Below, one piece after another: positions 1 to 11,309 of a stretch of DNA of 64,000 nt. The notes under the pieces were generated by a model. The model saw nothing but the letters and a program-made list of their open reading frames with translations, was not told the DNA's origin and searched no databases. The DNA comes from Ciborinia camelliae. Lineage: Eukaryota > Ascomycota > Leotiomycetes > Helotiales > Sclerotiniaceae. The stretch is from the NCBI GenBank assembly GCA_025890175.1, contig JANPYM010000010.1:2076427-2140426 (forward strand), read 5' to 3'. A program made the position numbers and the translations under genes. Numbering within the stretch: the stretch's first letter is position 1; every line of letters begins with the position of its first letter.

Positions 1-1232
1 TATTAATTAGATTATAATTTAAATTATTATAATGAAGGGGGGGTATTAAAAGTTTTAAAATTATAATATATTTTTAAAATTCGAATAATATAAATTTTAA
101 ATAAAAATAATAAGATTTGAATAAATTATTAGTTTTTTAAAAAATAGGCTTAAATTTTAAAATTATATATATAAACCAATATATATTATTTTTAAAAATT
201 AATATTTTTCTTATATTTATAAAAATCGAATAATTATATATATTTAAAAAAAAATTAAATTTAATTAAATAATTAAAAAGTTTTTGTATATTTTTATTTT
301 ATAAATTTTAAAATATAATAATTATATTTAAATTATAAAATGAAATATAAGTTTTTTTAAAATAAATTTTTAAAAAAAATATATAAATTTTTTATTATTT
401 TTTGAAATTCTAAAATTTGAATAATATATTTATTTTTATAAAATTTCAATTTTTCAATTTAATATAATTATTTTAATATTGAAAAAATTAATATTAATTT
501 TCATTTTTAATTATTTATAAATAAATTTTATAATATTTTTGAAATTTTGTTTTAATTAATATTTAAAAATAATATACTGTATAGTATAATATATTTAAAT
601 ATTAAAATTATAATTTATAGTTTTTTTAAATTCAATATATAGTATTAAATTAAAACTATTAAAATTATTTTAAAATATTATGATGTTAACAACATAATAT
701 TTTAAAAAAAATATATAAACGTTTTATATTAAAATCAATATAAAACTTTTAGATTATTTATAAAAAATAAAAAATTAATATTAAATTATAGAATATAATT
801 AAAACTTTTGATTGGTATATTTTTTATTAAATTTAAATAAGGCGTTAGCGATTTGTACTAATTATAAAACTATAAAATATTAAAGCCTAAAGTTTAAAAT
901 ATTATGTTGTTAATGTTGTAGTATTTTAAAATAGATAAAGATTTAAAATATTACGATATTAGTGATATAGTATTTTAAAAAATTATAGTTATACTTTTAT
1001 TATATTAATATATTAAAATTAATATAAAATTTTTAAATTATTTATGAAATATATAAAATTAATATTAAATTATAAAATATGATTAAAGCTTTTAATTAAT
1101 ATATTTTTTATTAAATTTAAATAAAACACTAACAATCTATATTAATTATAAAATATTAAAAAATGATGTTGTTAATAATATAATATTAAAAAAGTATGTG
1201 TTTATATAAAATCGTATATTTATATAAGTTTT
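1..1232. repeat. AT-rich degenerate tandem-repeat block
   Basis: This stretch is almost entirely A and T, with no plausible coding region. Two copies of a unit of about 284 bp can be recognised: the segment around 690-925 recurs around 970-1180. For example, ataaggcgttagcgatttg near 837 matches ataaaacactaacaatcta near 1121, with many differences being transitions. Near-palindromes of the type aatattatgttgttaacaacataatatt occur at about 673-708, 897-932, 945-980 and 1160-1190. The composition and transition-type divergence fit an old repeat altered by RIP (repeat-induced point mutation); that is inference. No genes are seen here. Confidence 0.6.
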
Positions 1233-1237
1233 AATAC

Positions 1238-1429
1238 TGTTGGAACAAATAAGTGAATATAGCACGTGATTAGGCATTAGGCTACTAGTGCCTACTACAC
1301 CTATATAGTTCATTTCTTCCTATATCCTTTTAGTTAGAACATTATTAATATTATAGAGATTTATATCATATATTGTTAACCACCTCCATTCCGTATATAC
1401 GTGTTTATATTTCTTGATGTGAATCAATA
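1238..1429. repeat. Left LTR (192 bp)
   Basis: It starts TGTTGGAACAAATAAG and ends GTGAATCAATA. It aligns along its whole length with 2507-2698. It still carries more G and C at several sites (for example gcacgtgatt against gtatgtaatt in the right copy), so the two copies have decayed independently. Confidence 0.85.
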
Positions 1430-1629
1430 CTAATTAGTTTAAATTCATCAATATATCCTTATTTTTTGAATCTGAGTTCTTTATTTTTGAAATTTACAAA
1501 TTAACAAAATTTATTTATTCAGAAGAGATTCAATCTTTATTATCACAAAGCGTTGTTAATATTTGTGTACGAACGATTTAGATTGAATGCTAAAAAGAAT
1601 GTTTTTTGCGGTGTCACCCAGAAAAGCTA

Positions 1630-2215
1630 TTCAAAAGTTTAGGTTCGAATTCGAATACATGCTTTTCGGCGTAGTATCATTCGTCGAGAATTGATCTACT
1701 TTTTATATGTTTATTACGTATCGGCTTAAGCTAAGCAATCAAAATATATTCTCTTCGAGAGATATAAGAGTTCAGGTTCAAGTTTCGAATTCGAATACAT
1801 ATTTTTCGGCGCGGTGTTATTCGTTGGGAACTGATTTACTTTCTATACGTTTATCACGTACATATAACTCGAGCTAAACATTTCAAAATTTTCGAACTTC
1901 ATTATCTCACCTCGATTTTCTACCTTCAAGTCGATCTTCAAAATACAGATCTCTTAATTGAGCCTTTCTGCCATTTTGCTAGCTTCGAGGTATTCAACAC
2001 ATCCCCCCTCTCTCAAATTTGATATCCCCTTACCACTTCAAATTCAACCTTATTTCATTTTCAAATTCGATTTTTCATTATTTTTTCAAATTCGATCCCC
2101 CCTTTATTATCATTTTCAAATTTGATATTCTCATTTTCATTCCTTATCCCCTCAAATTCGATCCTTATTTCACTTTCGAATTCGATCTTATTTTATTTTC
2201 AAATTCGATTTACCC
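1630..2215. repeat. Internal repeats of the LTR element
   Basis: Two related segments of about 90 bp, at roughly 1636-1725 and 1770-1863, share ggttc..gaattcgaatacat..ttttcggcg and the following bases. Further right, about 2009-2215, a unit containing TTTCAAATTCGAT recurs about eight times at intervals of 20-35 bp. The short open frames here are by-products of this repetition, and no protein is proposed. Confidence 0.6.
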
Positions 2216-2506
2216 TTTATTATATTTATTCAAAAATACGGTATGCCAGTGGTTCTTTTACGTTATTTATGTTATTTTATATTTATACACTATTTTATAT
2301 GTTTTACGTTTCGATTTTACGATTTAACTTTACATTTCAGTCTCGAAACTTTATTTCGACCTTGGAATTTTGAAGGGAGGAAAAGGTATGAAGCTAGAAA
2401 CAGGGCATATAGGGTATGGAGGGTATATAGGTATATGGGTATGGGATATATGGGCAGGATTATATGTATTTAGTTTTTTTCTTTTTCTCTTTTTAAGAGT
2501 TGCCAG

Positions 2507-2698
2507 TGTTGGAATAAATAAGTGAATATAGTATGTAATTAGGCATTAAACTATTAGTGTTTATTACGTTTATATAGTTCACTTTTTTTTATACCTTTTT
2601 AACTAGAACGTTATTAATATTACAAAGATTTATACCATATATTGCTGGCCATCTCTATTCTGTATATGCGTGTTCATACCCCCTGGTGTGAACCGACA
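2507..2698. repeat. Right LTR (192 bp)
   Basis: It starts TGTTGGAATAAATAAG and ends GTGAACCGACA, so it has the canonical TG...CA termini. It is followed directly by the target duplicate AATAC at 2699-2703. Confidence 0.85.
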
Positions 2699-2703
2699 AA
2701 TAC

Positions 2704-4030
2704 TTATATAAGTTTAAATGTTTATATAAGTATATATCTATAATATACAATTTTATAATTTATATTTAATTTAGTATAAAATTTGAATGTTAGTTTTAAT
2801 TATAATAAAAATTATATTAATCGAAAGTTTTTGAAAAGATTTATCGATTGATATAAAATTTATATATTAAATATGTTATGGTATAGAGTTATATGAGGTT
2901 AAATATAAGGTGTAATACAAAAGTATTTTCAATTCGCATTTTGATCCTAAAGAAAATGTTTCAAACATAGTTCCGAAGACTTTAATTAGGGTTGATTCGG
3001 GTGCGAGATGGGTGTACCTATTCCATGGAAGGTTTATATCTACTGCGGGGTTGAGTTATACGGTGACCAGGATAATTTTCTATACATTTGATCGAAATTC
3101 ATCAAATGGTTCCTTTAAAAAAGATATTTGTACATTCCATCCTCAAGCAGCTTAACAAATAAAATTGATCATCGATCCATCTACATTCCAATGTTCTTTG
3201 AATAACCGCCATAGGCGAGAGAGCCATTTAAAGTATATCTTTATTATCAAGGGGTTACCACTTCGAAAAGTCTCGCACTTTCTCGAATTCTCTCATCTCT
3301 CCCTCCAGCCCTGGCATCGTGGGGTGGAGGAAACCCTCCTAAACTCTCCGGCTATGAGGTAATTGCTCTCAACCACCTGCCAATATCCCATGTTCCTGTT
3401 GGCGGGGGAGAAAAATACTTTCTAGATATGGTACGGTATCCAATGGTAGGTCGGTATGGTTACTTGTGAAAACCAAACGATGTACAGTATATTATTTTCT
3501 TTGTACTTGTGCTACTTGTGCTACCTGCTCTCACAATGCTTCACCTCTCACAAATTATTATTTTATAACGAGCCGACTTCCTTGAAACCCTTCAATTGAA
3601 ATCTTTATTTCTTCTTTTCTTCTTGATACCCCCTTCCCCTCAGCCAAAAAAAGTTCTGATCTTTAAAGTTCATGTAATCGTTATTGAAGACATTTGCCAT
3701 TGTCAAAGCTACTACCTACCTACCTTACTACGTAGGTACTTACGGTTCCAAGTTTAATCCAAGTTTAACCTTGGAAGCATTCACTCCAAGCACAGCTTTG
3801 CCAACGAAATCACTCACACCACCTTTTTGACCATTTATCCAATTCATATTATCCTTACCGGGAACACCCGTCTGCCGCTTGTAAATACGAAGTATATCTT
3901 ATTCGAAATCTTCTTTGACAGCTTCTTTTGAAGAGAGTTATTTCGACCGAAGAACCTTCCTCGATTCTCCGCCAGCTTTAGGTGTGCCGTTGCTTGATTA
4001 TCCAAGTTGAACTCAACAAACAGCTACAGC
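2704..4030. other. Intergenic region and TPS1 upstream region
   Basis: Between the LTR element and the TPS1 start no gene is supported. The left part stays AT-rich to about 2,900 and then returns to ordinary composition. Short stress-response-like pentamers AGGGG/CCCCT occur near 3250 and 3636-3640. Such sites control trehalose synthesis in yeasts, but relevance here is inference. The leader just before the ATG is pyrimidine-rich (ttcttcttttcttcttg near 3610). Confidence 0.4.
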
Positions 4031-5708
4031 ATGCCTGCTTTAGTTGACGAGGAGCCTAAGGCTTCTGGCAGATTACTTCTGGTATCGAACAGATTACCTA
4101 TCACAATCAAACGAGCGGACGATGGTCAATATAGTTTCTCCCAATCCTCTGGTGGGTTGGTGACGGGTTTGAGTGGGTTGGCAAAGACGACTACATTTCA
4201 GTGGTATGGCTGGCCAGGCTTGGAGGTGCCAGAAGCTGAGGCTAAACCTTTGGTTAAGAGATTGAAGGATGAATATGATGCTCACCCAGTGTTCATCGAT
4301 GATGAGTTGGCTGACAAGCATTACAATGGGTTCTCCAGTATGTATTCACTGCCAGCCATATCTAGTTACATCTGCAAGTACTAATACTGTCTATAGATTC
4401 TATCCTTTGGCCTCTATTCCATTACCATCCAGGAGAGATCACATTCGACGAGTCACAATGGACTGCATACAAGGAAGTTAACAGACTATTTGCGCAAACG
4501 ATGGCGAAGGATGTACAAGATGGTGATTTGATTTGGGTCCACGATTATCATCTTATGCTCCTCCCAGAAATGCTACGCGATGAAATCGGCTCGAGCAAAA
4601 AGAATGTCAAGATTGGCTTCTTCCTTCACACACCTTTCCCTTCCAGCGAGATATACCGAATCTTGCCTGTTAGAGAATCTTTGTTGTTGAGCGTCCTTCA
4701 TTGCGATTTAATCGGCTTCCATACATATGATTACGCTAGACATTTCCTTAGCAGTTGCTCTAGAATTTTGTCAGTACAAATGCTACCCCTCATGAACTTC
4801 AGCTAACAATATATAGGGAAACACAAACAACGCCTAATGGTGTCGAGTTCCGTGGTAAATATGTCACGGTAGCGGCTTTCCCTATCGGTATCGATCCCGA
4901 TAAGTTCATCGAAGCTCTCCAAAAGAAATCAGTCACGGAGCGTATCGCTCAACTAGAACGCAAATTCGAAGGTGTCAAACTCATCGTCGGAGTTGACAGA
5001 CTAGACTACATCAAGGGTGTCCCCCAAAAGTTGCACGCCCTTGAAGTTTTCCTTACGGAACACCCGGAATGGATCGGCAAGGTAGTACTTGTCCAAGTCG
5101 CAGTCCCCTCTCGCCAAGATGTTGAAGAATATCAAAACCTACGCGCGGTCGTTAACGAACTTGTCGGCCGCATCAACGGGCGCTTCGGCACCATCGAATT
5201 CATGCCTATTCATTTCCTCCACCAATCCGTCAGCTTCGAAGAACTCACCGCCCTCTATGCCGTCTCTGACGCGTGTCTCGTATCCAGTACTCGCGATGGA
5301 ATGAACCTCGTCTCCTACGAATACATCGCCACACAGCGTAACCGCCATGGTGTAATGATCCTCTCGGAATTCACCGGTGCCGCGCAATCTCTCAACGGTG
5401 CTCTCATTGTTAACCCATGGAACACTGAGGAACTCGCCGATGCAATCCATGATGCGGTCACGATGTCTCCCGAACAGCGAGAGATCAATTTCAAGAAATT
5501 GGAAAAATACGTGTTTAAATATACGAGCGCGTGGTGGGGCGAGAGTTTTGTCAGTGAATTGATGAGGATTAGTGATCATGCGGCTAAGAAGGCGAGCAGC
5601 AAGGGCGTCGTGGGGAAAGTGCAGGAGCTGGTCGATGGAGTCAAACAATTTAATCTGGGAGAGCAGAGAGAGGAGGGTAGATTGGAACCGGGTGAGTTTG
5701 ATGATTAG
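4031..5708 (+). CDS. TPS1: Trehalose-6-phosphate synthase (TPS1)
   Basis: The enzyme makes trehalose 6-phosphate from UDP-glucose and glucose 6-phosphate in the cytosol, the first step to the storage and stress sugar trehalose. Exons are 4031-4337, 4397-4769 and 4817-5708, joining in frame to 523 aa, a usual length for a single-domain fungal TPS. The start is ATG 4031 (MPALVDEEP); the frame also opens a little upstream, but only from a TTG. GT20 family motifs in order: LLLVSNRLPI, SSGGLVTGL, GFSNSILWPLFHYHPG (across intron 1), WVHDYHLMLLP, FFLHTPFPSSEIYRILP, GVDRLDYIKGVPQKL and STRDGMNLVSYEY. Intron 2 uses donor GTCAGT. There is no phosphatase domain, so dephosphorylation must come from another gene. 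Confidence 0.97.
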
Positions 5709-7104
5709 TTAGATCGATCTCGTGGTTGCATAAGGGAGTTGTAGTTGTAGTTGGGGGAATGAATGAATGGATGGATGGATGAATAAATGAATGAATGAAT
5801 TATAGAGAGCTGGATCATGGGATGATGGGATAGAAGAATGAAAGGATAAAGGGATGAAATGAAATTATAGGAAATTAAACGCTGGAGTATAGTATCTCGA
5901 GGATTGGGTGTTTAAAGTTAGTATTCCCTGGCCTTTCTTTGAACTTTGAATAGGTAGGTAGTATATATAGTAGGTATTCTTGTATATATGCATGTGGGTG
6001 TGTATGTGGATGTGGATATTGATGTGGATGGCGTTGAAACTTTTTGTTTATGGTGATTTGAGTTGTGATTTGGAATTGGAGATGGAGATGGAGATGGATG
6101 TGGATGGATATGTGGGAAATCAAGAAATGGGAGGGGAGAAGGGGAAAGAAGAGGAAGGGGAAAGGAAGGGGAAGGGGAAGGGGAAGGAGAGGAAGGAGGG
6201 GGGAAGGATATAGAGATAGATGCAAAGATACAAAGATAGATGGATAGACTTTGGGTTGAATGGATATGAATAGGGATGGGGATAAATAAATAGGATTAAA
6301 TGAGAAAATCCTATCTAGCTGAAGGTTACCTATATTTACTTCTGCCTGTAATACGTATAATAGATATCTGTAATGCGTGTAAATTACAAGGAGATGATGA
6401 AGGAGAGGATGAAGAAGATGGGACTATGATTATGATGATTATGATTGGATAGATGGGATATATATACCTTGTGTATCTGCGTGTGTATGTTCATTCAGTC
6501 TATTCATCTCAATACCTCGCCTCCTCTACCCCCTCCTCGCTACCCCCCTTTCTTTTTCTATTCTACCCTTCCTTCTCCCTCCCTCCCTACCTATATAATT
6601 TATCCAGTCAAATCAAATCAAATGAAATGAAATCAAATGAAATCAAGTCAAATCCAGTCTAATTACCTTGTGATATTACTTTATATATATTATCTTGTAT
6701 ATATTACCTTATATATATTTAACATGAACATTATACCCTACTCTTTTTACTCTACTCTTTTTACAATACTCTACAATACCCTACTCTTTCTATTCTACAA
6801 TACCCTACAATATTTTATAATACAATACAATACTTTACAATACTCTACTCTCTCTACAATACACATACATTCAATATAATAAAAATCATAAAAATCATAA
6901 TAATCAATTCATTTTTAACACGCCACAAGTACAATCAACCACAGTAGACCAGACTCCATTGAACGAATCGCTTGGAATACATACATACATAGATACATAC
7001 TAATAATTTTGCTAATTTCTAATCTCTGGCTGCATGGAACATTTCCTTTCTTTCACCTTCCTCTCCTTCCTTTCATTCACCTTCACATCACCCGTGGCTC
7101 AAAC
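5709..7104. other. Intergenic region with short microsatellites
   Basis: This is the convergent gap between TPS1 and the beta-adaptin gene. It holds GAAT/GGAT tetranucleotides (about 5757-5800), a purine-only stretch (about 6125-6205), TCAAA/TGAAA repeats (about 6605-6660) and TACAATACTC repeats (about 6720-6860). The small frames here are low-complexity and are not believed to be genes. Confidence 0.6.
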
Positions 7105-9498
7105 CTAAAACATCCCGAGCAAATCCTCATTCGTTTTCTTCCCACCACCCCCCTGCTGTAATTGCGTCTGCGCACTAGGTGGTTGACTAGCGCCACTCAA
7201 GTTCATCCCTGCAAATCCATTCATCATATCATTGCCCATGCCCATGCCCATTCCGCCCGCGGCCGGAGCCGGGACCGGTGCATCAAACAAGCCCATCATA
7301 TCCGCCATACTACCACCCGCATTTGCACCCCCGGCTGGACTACTGACCCTTTGAGGCGTGCCCGCCAACCCTTCCAATCCACTTGTCCCCACACTTGGAG
7401 GCACATCTGCGCTTGCCGGAACGGCACCATCGAAATCAATGTCGAGGAGATTCTCCGCGTTGTTTTGAGCAGGTGCACCGTTTGCGCCTGTGGCGACGGC
7501 GGCTGCGATGGGATTTTCGACGGCGTTTTGGCGCTGTTCTTGGATGGCAGCGTGCTGAATGGCATCGGCGCCGTAACGGCCTTGGCCCACGAATGTCTCA
7601 GGAGGCTTGTGATAGACGGAGGCGAGGGTGCTGAGTTCGTTCAAAAGTTGATCGAGGAGGGATGGGGGGAGGGATGTCATGGTTGTGGTGATGGGTGGCT
7701 TTTCGGAGAGGATGATATTCTAGGTTTGTTATTAGTATGGATGATATAACTGAGAAGAGAGGGTAGCTTGAGATACCTTTGCTATTGAGAGATCACCTGA
7801 TAATAAACGCCAATATACATAAGCTCTGTCTCTAATATCAGGGTTGTCATTTTCGGCCGTTGATACTTGTAAGACCTTTTGAACAAGACCCTGGTTGTTA
7901 TCCGGCTTCTTTAAGAACAACTTGACGACTGCTGTGAGAATTTGAAGTTGGGTTTGGGTAAATTCTTCCATGAAACCTTCAACAAATCCCGCAAGGATTT
8001 CATCCGCATTGCTGATCTTCTCGGCATACTCGCCGACAATCCAAATCAAAGCTCCTCGTGCATTGGGTTCATCTAATTCGTCGATGTACTTGCACAAGGT
8101 TGGAATGATACCTTCGTATCCTGGGTACTTTCTGAAAATGTCTTTGATAACCACAATGGCCTCTTGGACCACGTAGTTGACTTTGGTAGCGATCAAATCA
8201 AGTAATGTATTGACACACTTTTCGCTAGCGCTCTCAATTTTGATAGCTGCTTGGCCAATAGCTTTGACAGCTCTTCGAACGAAATCCATGTCGACTTCGA
8301 GAGCATATTCCTTAAGCTCAGACAACAATTGATCAACATTCTTGTCATTTGCTATCCGTACCATAATCTCCAATTTTTGGAGTTTAACATATGGAGGGTC
8401 ATTATATTTGCAGAAGAAGACTCTCAATTCTTTGCTAAGAATGTCTGGCTTCGCTTGCAAGAGGAGATCAATATTCCTTAAAGCAACATATTGAACTTCT
8501 GGGGCGGAAGCAACAAGAGTTACTAGGAAATGATTAGCACAATTCTTCCTGTACATGAATATTCCACCTACCCAGCGGGGGAGCCATTTTTTTCAAATAT
8601 TGCTTTCCCAAGTCCGCGTTGACATTCTTCATGTGAAGGAAAACAACCTTGACAGCGGCCAAGACAACACTTGGGTTGACATGTTGAAATTGAGGAGATA
8701 CTCTTTCACAAATATGTTCCGACTCCTTAACATCCGTAGCCTTATAATCTGCCAGAGTAGACAAAATTGTCACTCTTCCCCATTCGGTACACTCGTTCAA
8801 AGCCATGAGCATCTTTTTCAACGTCGAAGATGTTATCCGTAAAGCCTTTGTCTCTGGTGCAGTCTCATTGATTTCCACGAGCGCCGTCACCGAATTGGCA
8901 ACCACCATAGGATTGGGATCTCCAATCATTTCTTGCAGAGTTTCCAAGAAACCGTTTTCGAGACACATTGTAGGATTAAGATCGAATAATTTCGCAACGC
9001 AGATTGCTGCGGTCTTTCGCACGTATGGCGATTCGTCCCGTAACGTTTTCCTTAACGGTTCCTCCATATAATCTACCATCTTATCTACTCGAATACAACC
9101 CATTGTCCGTATCGCGAGAGCTCGTACCAGCGGATTGGGATCTTCGGAATCTTGTACGAAAGTATTGACCGCTAGAATACATAGGTCGGGATGCGATTTG
9201 GCATAATTCCTAGAGTAAATATTAGCAACACCATTCTATCATTACCCCAATGGATGGACTTGACAAACATTAAATACAGATAAACCAGCTTCTTCTGATC
9301 TAAATCTGACGTAGCAATATTCTTTAGAACATCTGGAAACAGCTGAGACACATCTTTGCCCAGGGTCATGGACATGATGGTCTTCTGGATTGCTTCCTTG
9401 CGCTCGTAGGCATATTGAGATACTAAACCCGCTCTCAACTCAAATGATTCGCCCTTCTTGGGTGGCGCGAAGGCCCCTTTGATCCTATTTACCGCCAT
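7105..9498 (-). CDS. APL2: AP-1 complex beta subunit (beta-adaptin)
   Basis: This is the large beta chain of the clathrin adaptor that sorts cargo between trans-Golgi and endosomes. Reading on the minus strand, exons are 9498-9269, 9209-8572, 8522-7777 and 7719-7105, giving 742 aa. The start [17 protein letters not shown] is the only in-frame ATG at the family's usual position. The trunk of HEAT/armadillo repeats is highly conserved (for example [30 protein letters not shown], and [11 protein letters not shown] near the trunk end). A Gly/Ala/Pro-rich hinge follows, with a short clathrin-box-like run ([11 protein letters not shown]). The protein ends at LLGMF without a full ear domain, as is common in filamentous fungi. 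AP-1 is favoured over AP-2 because of the N-terminus and short tail. Confidence 0.92.
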
Positions 9499-10665
9499 CG
9501 CTCACACAGATGGCGACCTTGAGGGTGCCCCTCATACGCCTATGGCTTAGTTGTCGTTTGACGGTAAGGCCACAGTTCGTGGAAGCGATCGATTATCGTG
9601 AGCTTTACGATTTCCAGTTACCAATCTGCGGGTATATTCAGTAAAGTATGGGTGAATCGTGAGATTCGTAAATCGTGATGTGTAGTATGGGGTTGCTGTC
9701 AAAGTGGTGATTGTTGATAGGAGGTAAGGTAGCTTCAGCCTGGTGCGCTTTGTGGAGGACTCGCTAGATGTTGAAAGAACAGGGGACAAGCAATCGTGCT
9801 TTTAGATGGTAACTCCCTGCCAAATAAAGTCATATGAAACAAATTGTTGATAAACTCACGATTTAATATGGTAATACTCCCCCTTTCACTGTTATGAATT
9901 ACAAAACTGATGACGGCTTTCTCCAAGGCAAATTTACCAAATCTTCGACGTCTCTTTGTTGAAGCAAGAACCGATGCTGAGGAGAGCACATATTCGAGGA
10001 ATGCTGTAGGTTTTACTGTGATCATACTTTGAAAACTTTTGACTTATGGATTATAGTTCTACAACATAGTTCTATTCATATCATCAATTGCAGTGTTTAG
10101 TGTCATTGCACAGCGTGTCAGTAAAATACAGACATGATCAGTAGCGATGGGATGCTCTGGCCTGGCAACGGGGAACAGACTTGAATTGAACAATTTGCTG
10201 CACAAAACCTGTCATTGATTTGACTTGTTTGAAGGCTCGAATAGTATGACCGGGCCTTATGTGAATGAACATGCAGGAACTCATGGAATGTATGCATGAA
10301 GAGTGTCGTATGAGTCCAACACACATGCATTTGGAAGGCGCTATCCCTGATGTCCACGAGGTCCGGGGTGAGGAGAGTGAGGGGAAGCAGCGTGGTGGTT
10401 GCAGACACAAAGCTTCATGCTGCTTGATGCTCTACCACTTCACCAGGACGTAGACGAGACGCCGCCCCTACGGCCCTCTACACAATGTCCCAATCAGATA
10501 TGGGTTTCCTCCTTCCCAGTGACTCCTTGGTATATCATGATGACCCTTTCCACCCATGTCCCAATTTTCCTGGGGGAATAATTCCTCGCCGTCCAATTAC
10601 CATCACCGCCCCGGAAGCTGTAGTGTAGGTATATTCTGCGCCAGAACTCCGATCCTTTCCCCTCC
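9499..10665. other. Intergenic region upstream of the beta-adaptin gene
   Basis: This 1.17-kb region lies between the beta-adaptin start and the end of the BolA2-like gene; both genes are on the minus strand. A minus-strand ATG at 10025 opens about 56 codons and then meets a GTGAGT donor near 9855. It probably belongs to leader or promoter sequence. No family resemblance is seen and no gene is called. Confidence 0.45.
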
Positions 10666-11058
10666 TCAGGCAGTCGTCCCGTCCACAATCTCCCCAGTAG
10701 TGTTCTTCCCTGGAGCAACGGCAACCTTGCCGTCCTCCTTTTGCTTCTCCCATTGTTCTGGCGTGTAGCATTTTGGGGTCCAGGCATGAATGGCCGCAAT
10801 CTCCGTCTTCAAAGCCCCATTTACCAATCTATGCCTTGCCAATGTGGTCTTCTTCTCGAATTGTGGCGACACTATCACCGCGGAGAATGCCTGACCGCAG
10901 CCTCCTGTAGACCAGATTAATCAGTATGGTGGGGGGACGGCGGGGCACTCGAAGGTATTCGTACCTGACATGTCTTCGATTTCAACATGGCTTGCATTTA
11001 GTAAATCTGTGATCTTCACCTTGAGAGCCTCGGCAGATACGCCTGATCCTTCTGCCAT
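10666..11058 (-). CDS. BOL2: BolA-like protein (BolA2/Fra2 type)
   Basis: Exons are 11058-10965 and 10904-10666, joined in frame to 110 aa. The start [16 protein letters not shown] is preferred over an upstream in-frame ATG at 11136 because TTTCTACCACAG, six bases before it, looks like the end of a leader intron. Family hallmarks are SGGCGQAF, with the conserved Cys after the intron, and [20 protein letters not shown], with the invariant His of the RH motif, then YTPEQWE. Cytosolic BolA2/Fra2 partners monothiol glutaredoxins in Fe-S cluster trafficking and iron sensing. No mitochondrial targeting sequence is seen, which favours the cytosolic type. It is divergent from the NIF3-like gene, 251 bp away. 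Confidence 0.93.
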
Positions 11059-11309
11059 TATTTCTGTGGTAGAAAAATACCGGTATATTGTTAGGTAGAC
11101 AAATGGGCCGACCGAACTTTTTCTCGAGATTATCATGCGAAATCGGGGATTGCGATGTGATGATGCGGAAATGCCGCCGCTTTAACCAGCCTCGCACTAT
11201 TTGGAGAAAGTCATCGACATGTGGGTTTGGCAAACAAATACAAACTCGATATTGAAGTGTGATGTTCTCAAGGATAGTTTCCAAAAACATCGTAAGATCC
11301 AAAAGAACA
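11059..11309. promoter_or_regulatory. Shared divergent promoter region, BolA2-like / NIF3-like
   Basis: Only 251 bp separate the two ATG codons, which point away from each other, so both promoters must share this stretch. A probable intron in the BolA2 leader ends at about 11063 (ttctaccacag on the minus strand). No specific factor site is claimed. Confidence 0.5.

Larger units (their letters stand above)
1233..2703. mobile_element. Short non-coding LTR retroelement (TRIM-like), complete with target duplication
   Basis: Two direct repeats of exactly 192 bp lie at 1238-1429 and 2507-2698. Both begin TGTTGGAA; the second ends CCGACA and the first ends TCAATA at the same place. The pair is flanked by the 5-bp direct repeat AATAC at 1233-1237 and 2699-2703, the expected footprint of LTR retrotransposon insertion. 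The internal part is only 1,077 bp (1430-2506) and encodes no gag or pol, so the element is non-autonomous or a deletion derivative. Differences between the LTRs are mainly C/T and G/A, as RIP would leave. A primer-binding site and a polypurine tract could not be identified with confidence. Orientation is unknown. Confidence 0.85.

Noticed and set aside
2019..2473. Overlapping forward frames in the LTR element
   Set aside because: They are products of the TTTCAAATTCGAT tandem repeats and carry no gag, protease, integrase or reverse transcriptase motif.
9735..10025. Minus-strand ATG frame of 96 codons, with a possible GTGAGT splice donor
   Set aside because: Spliced or not, the product shows no family resemblance and lies in the leader/promoter of the beta-adaptin gene; kept as intergenic.
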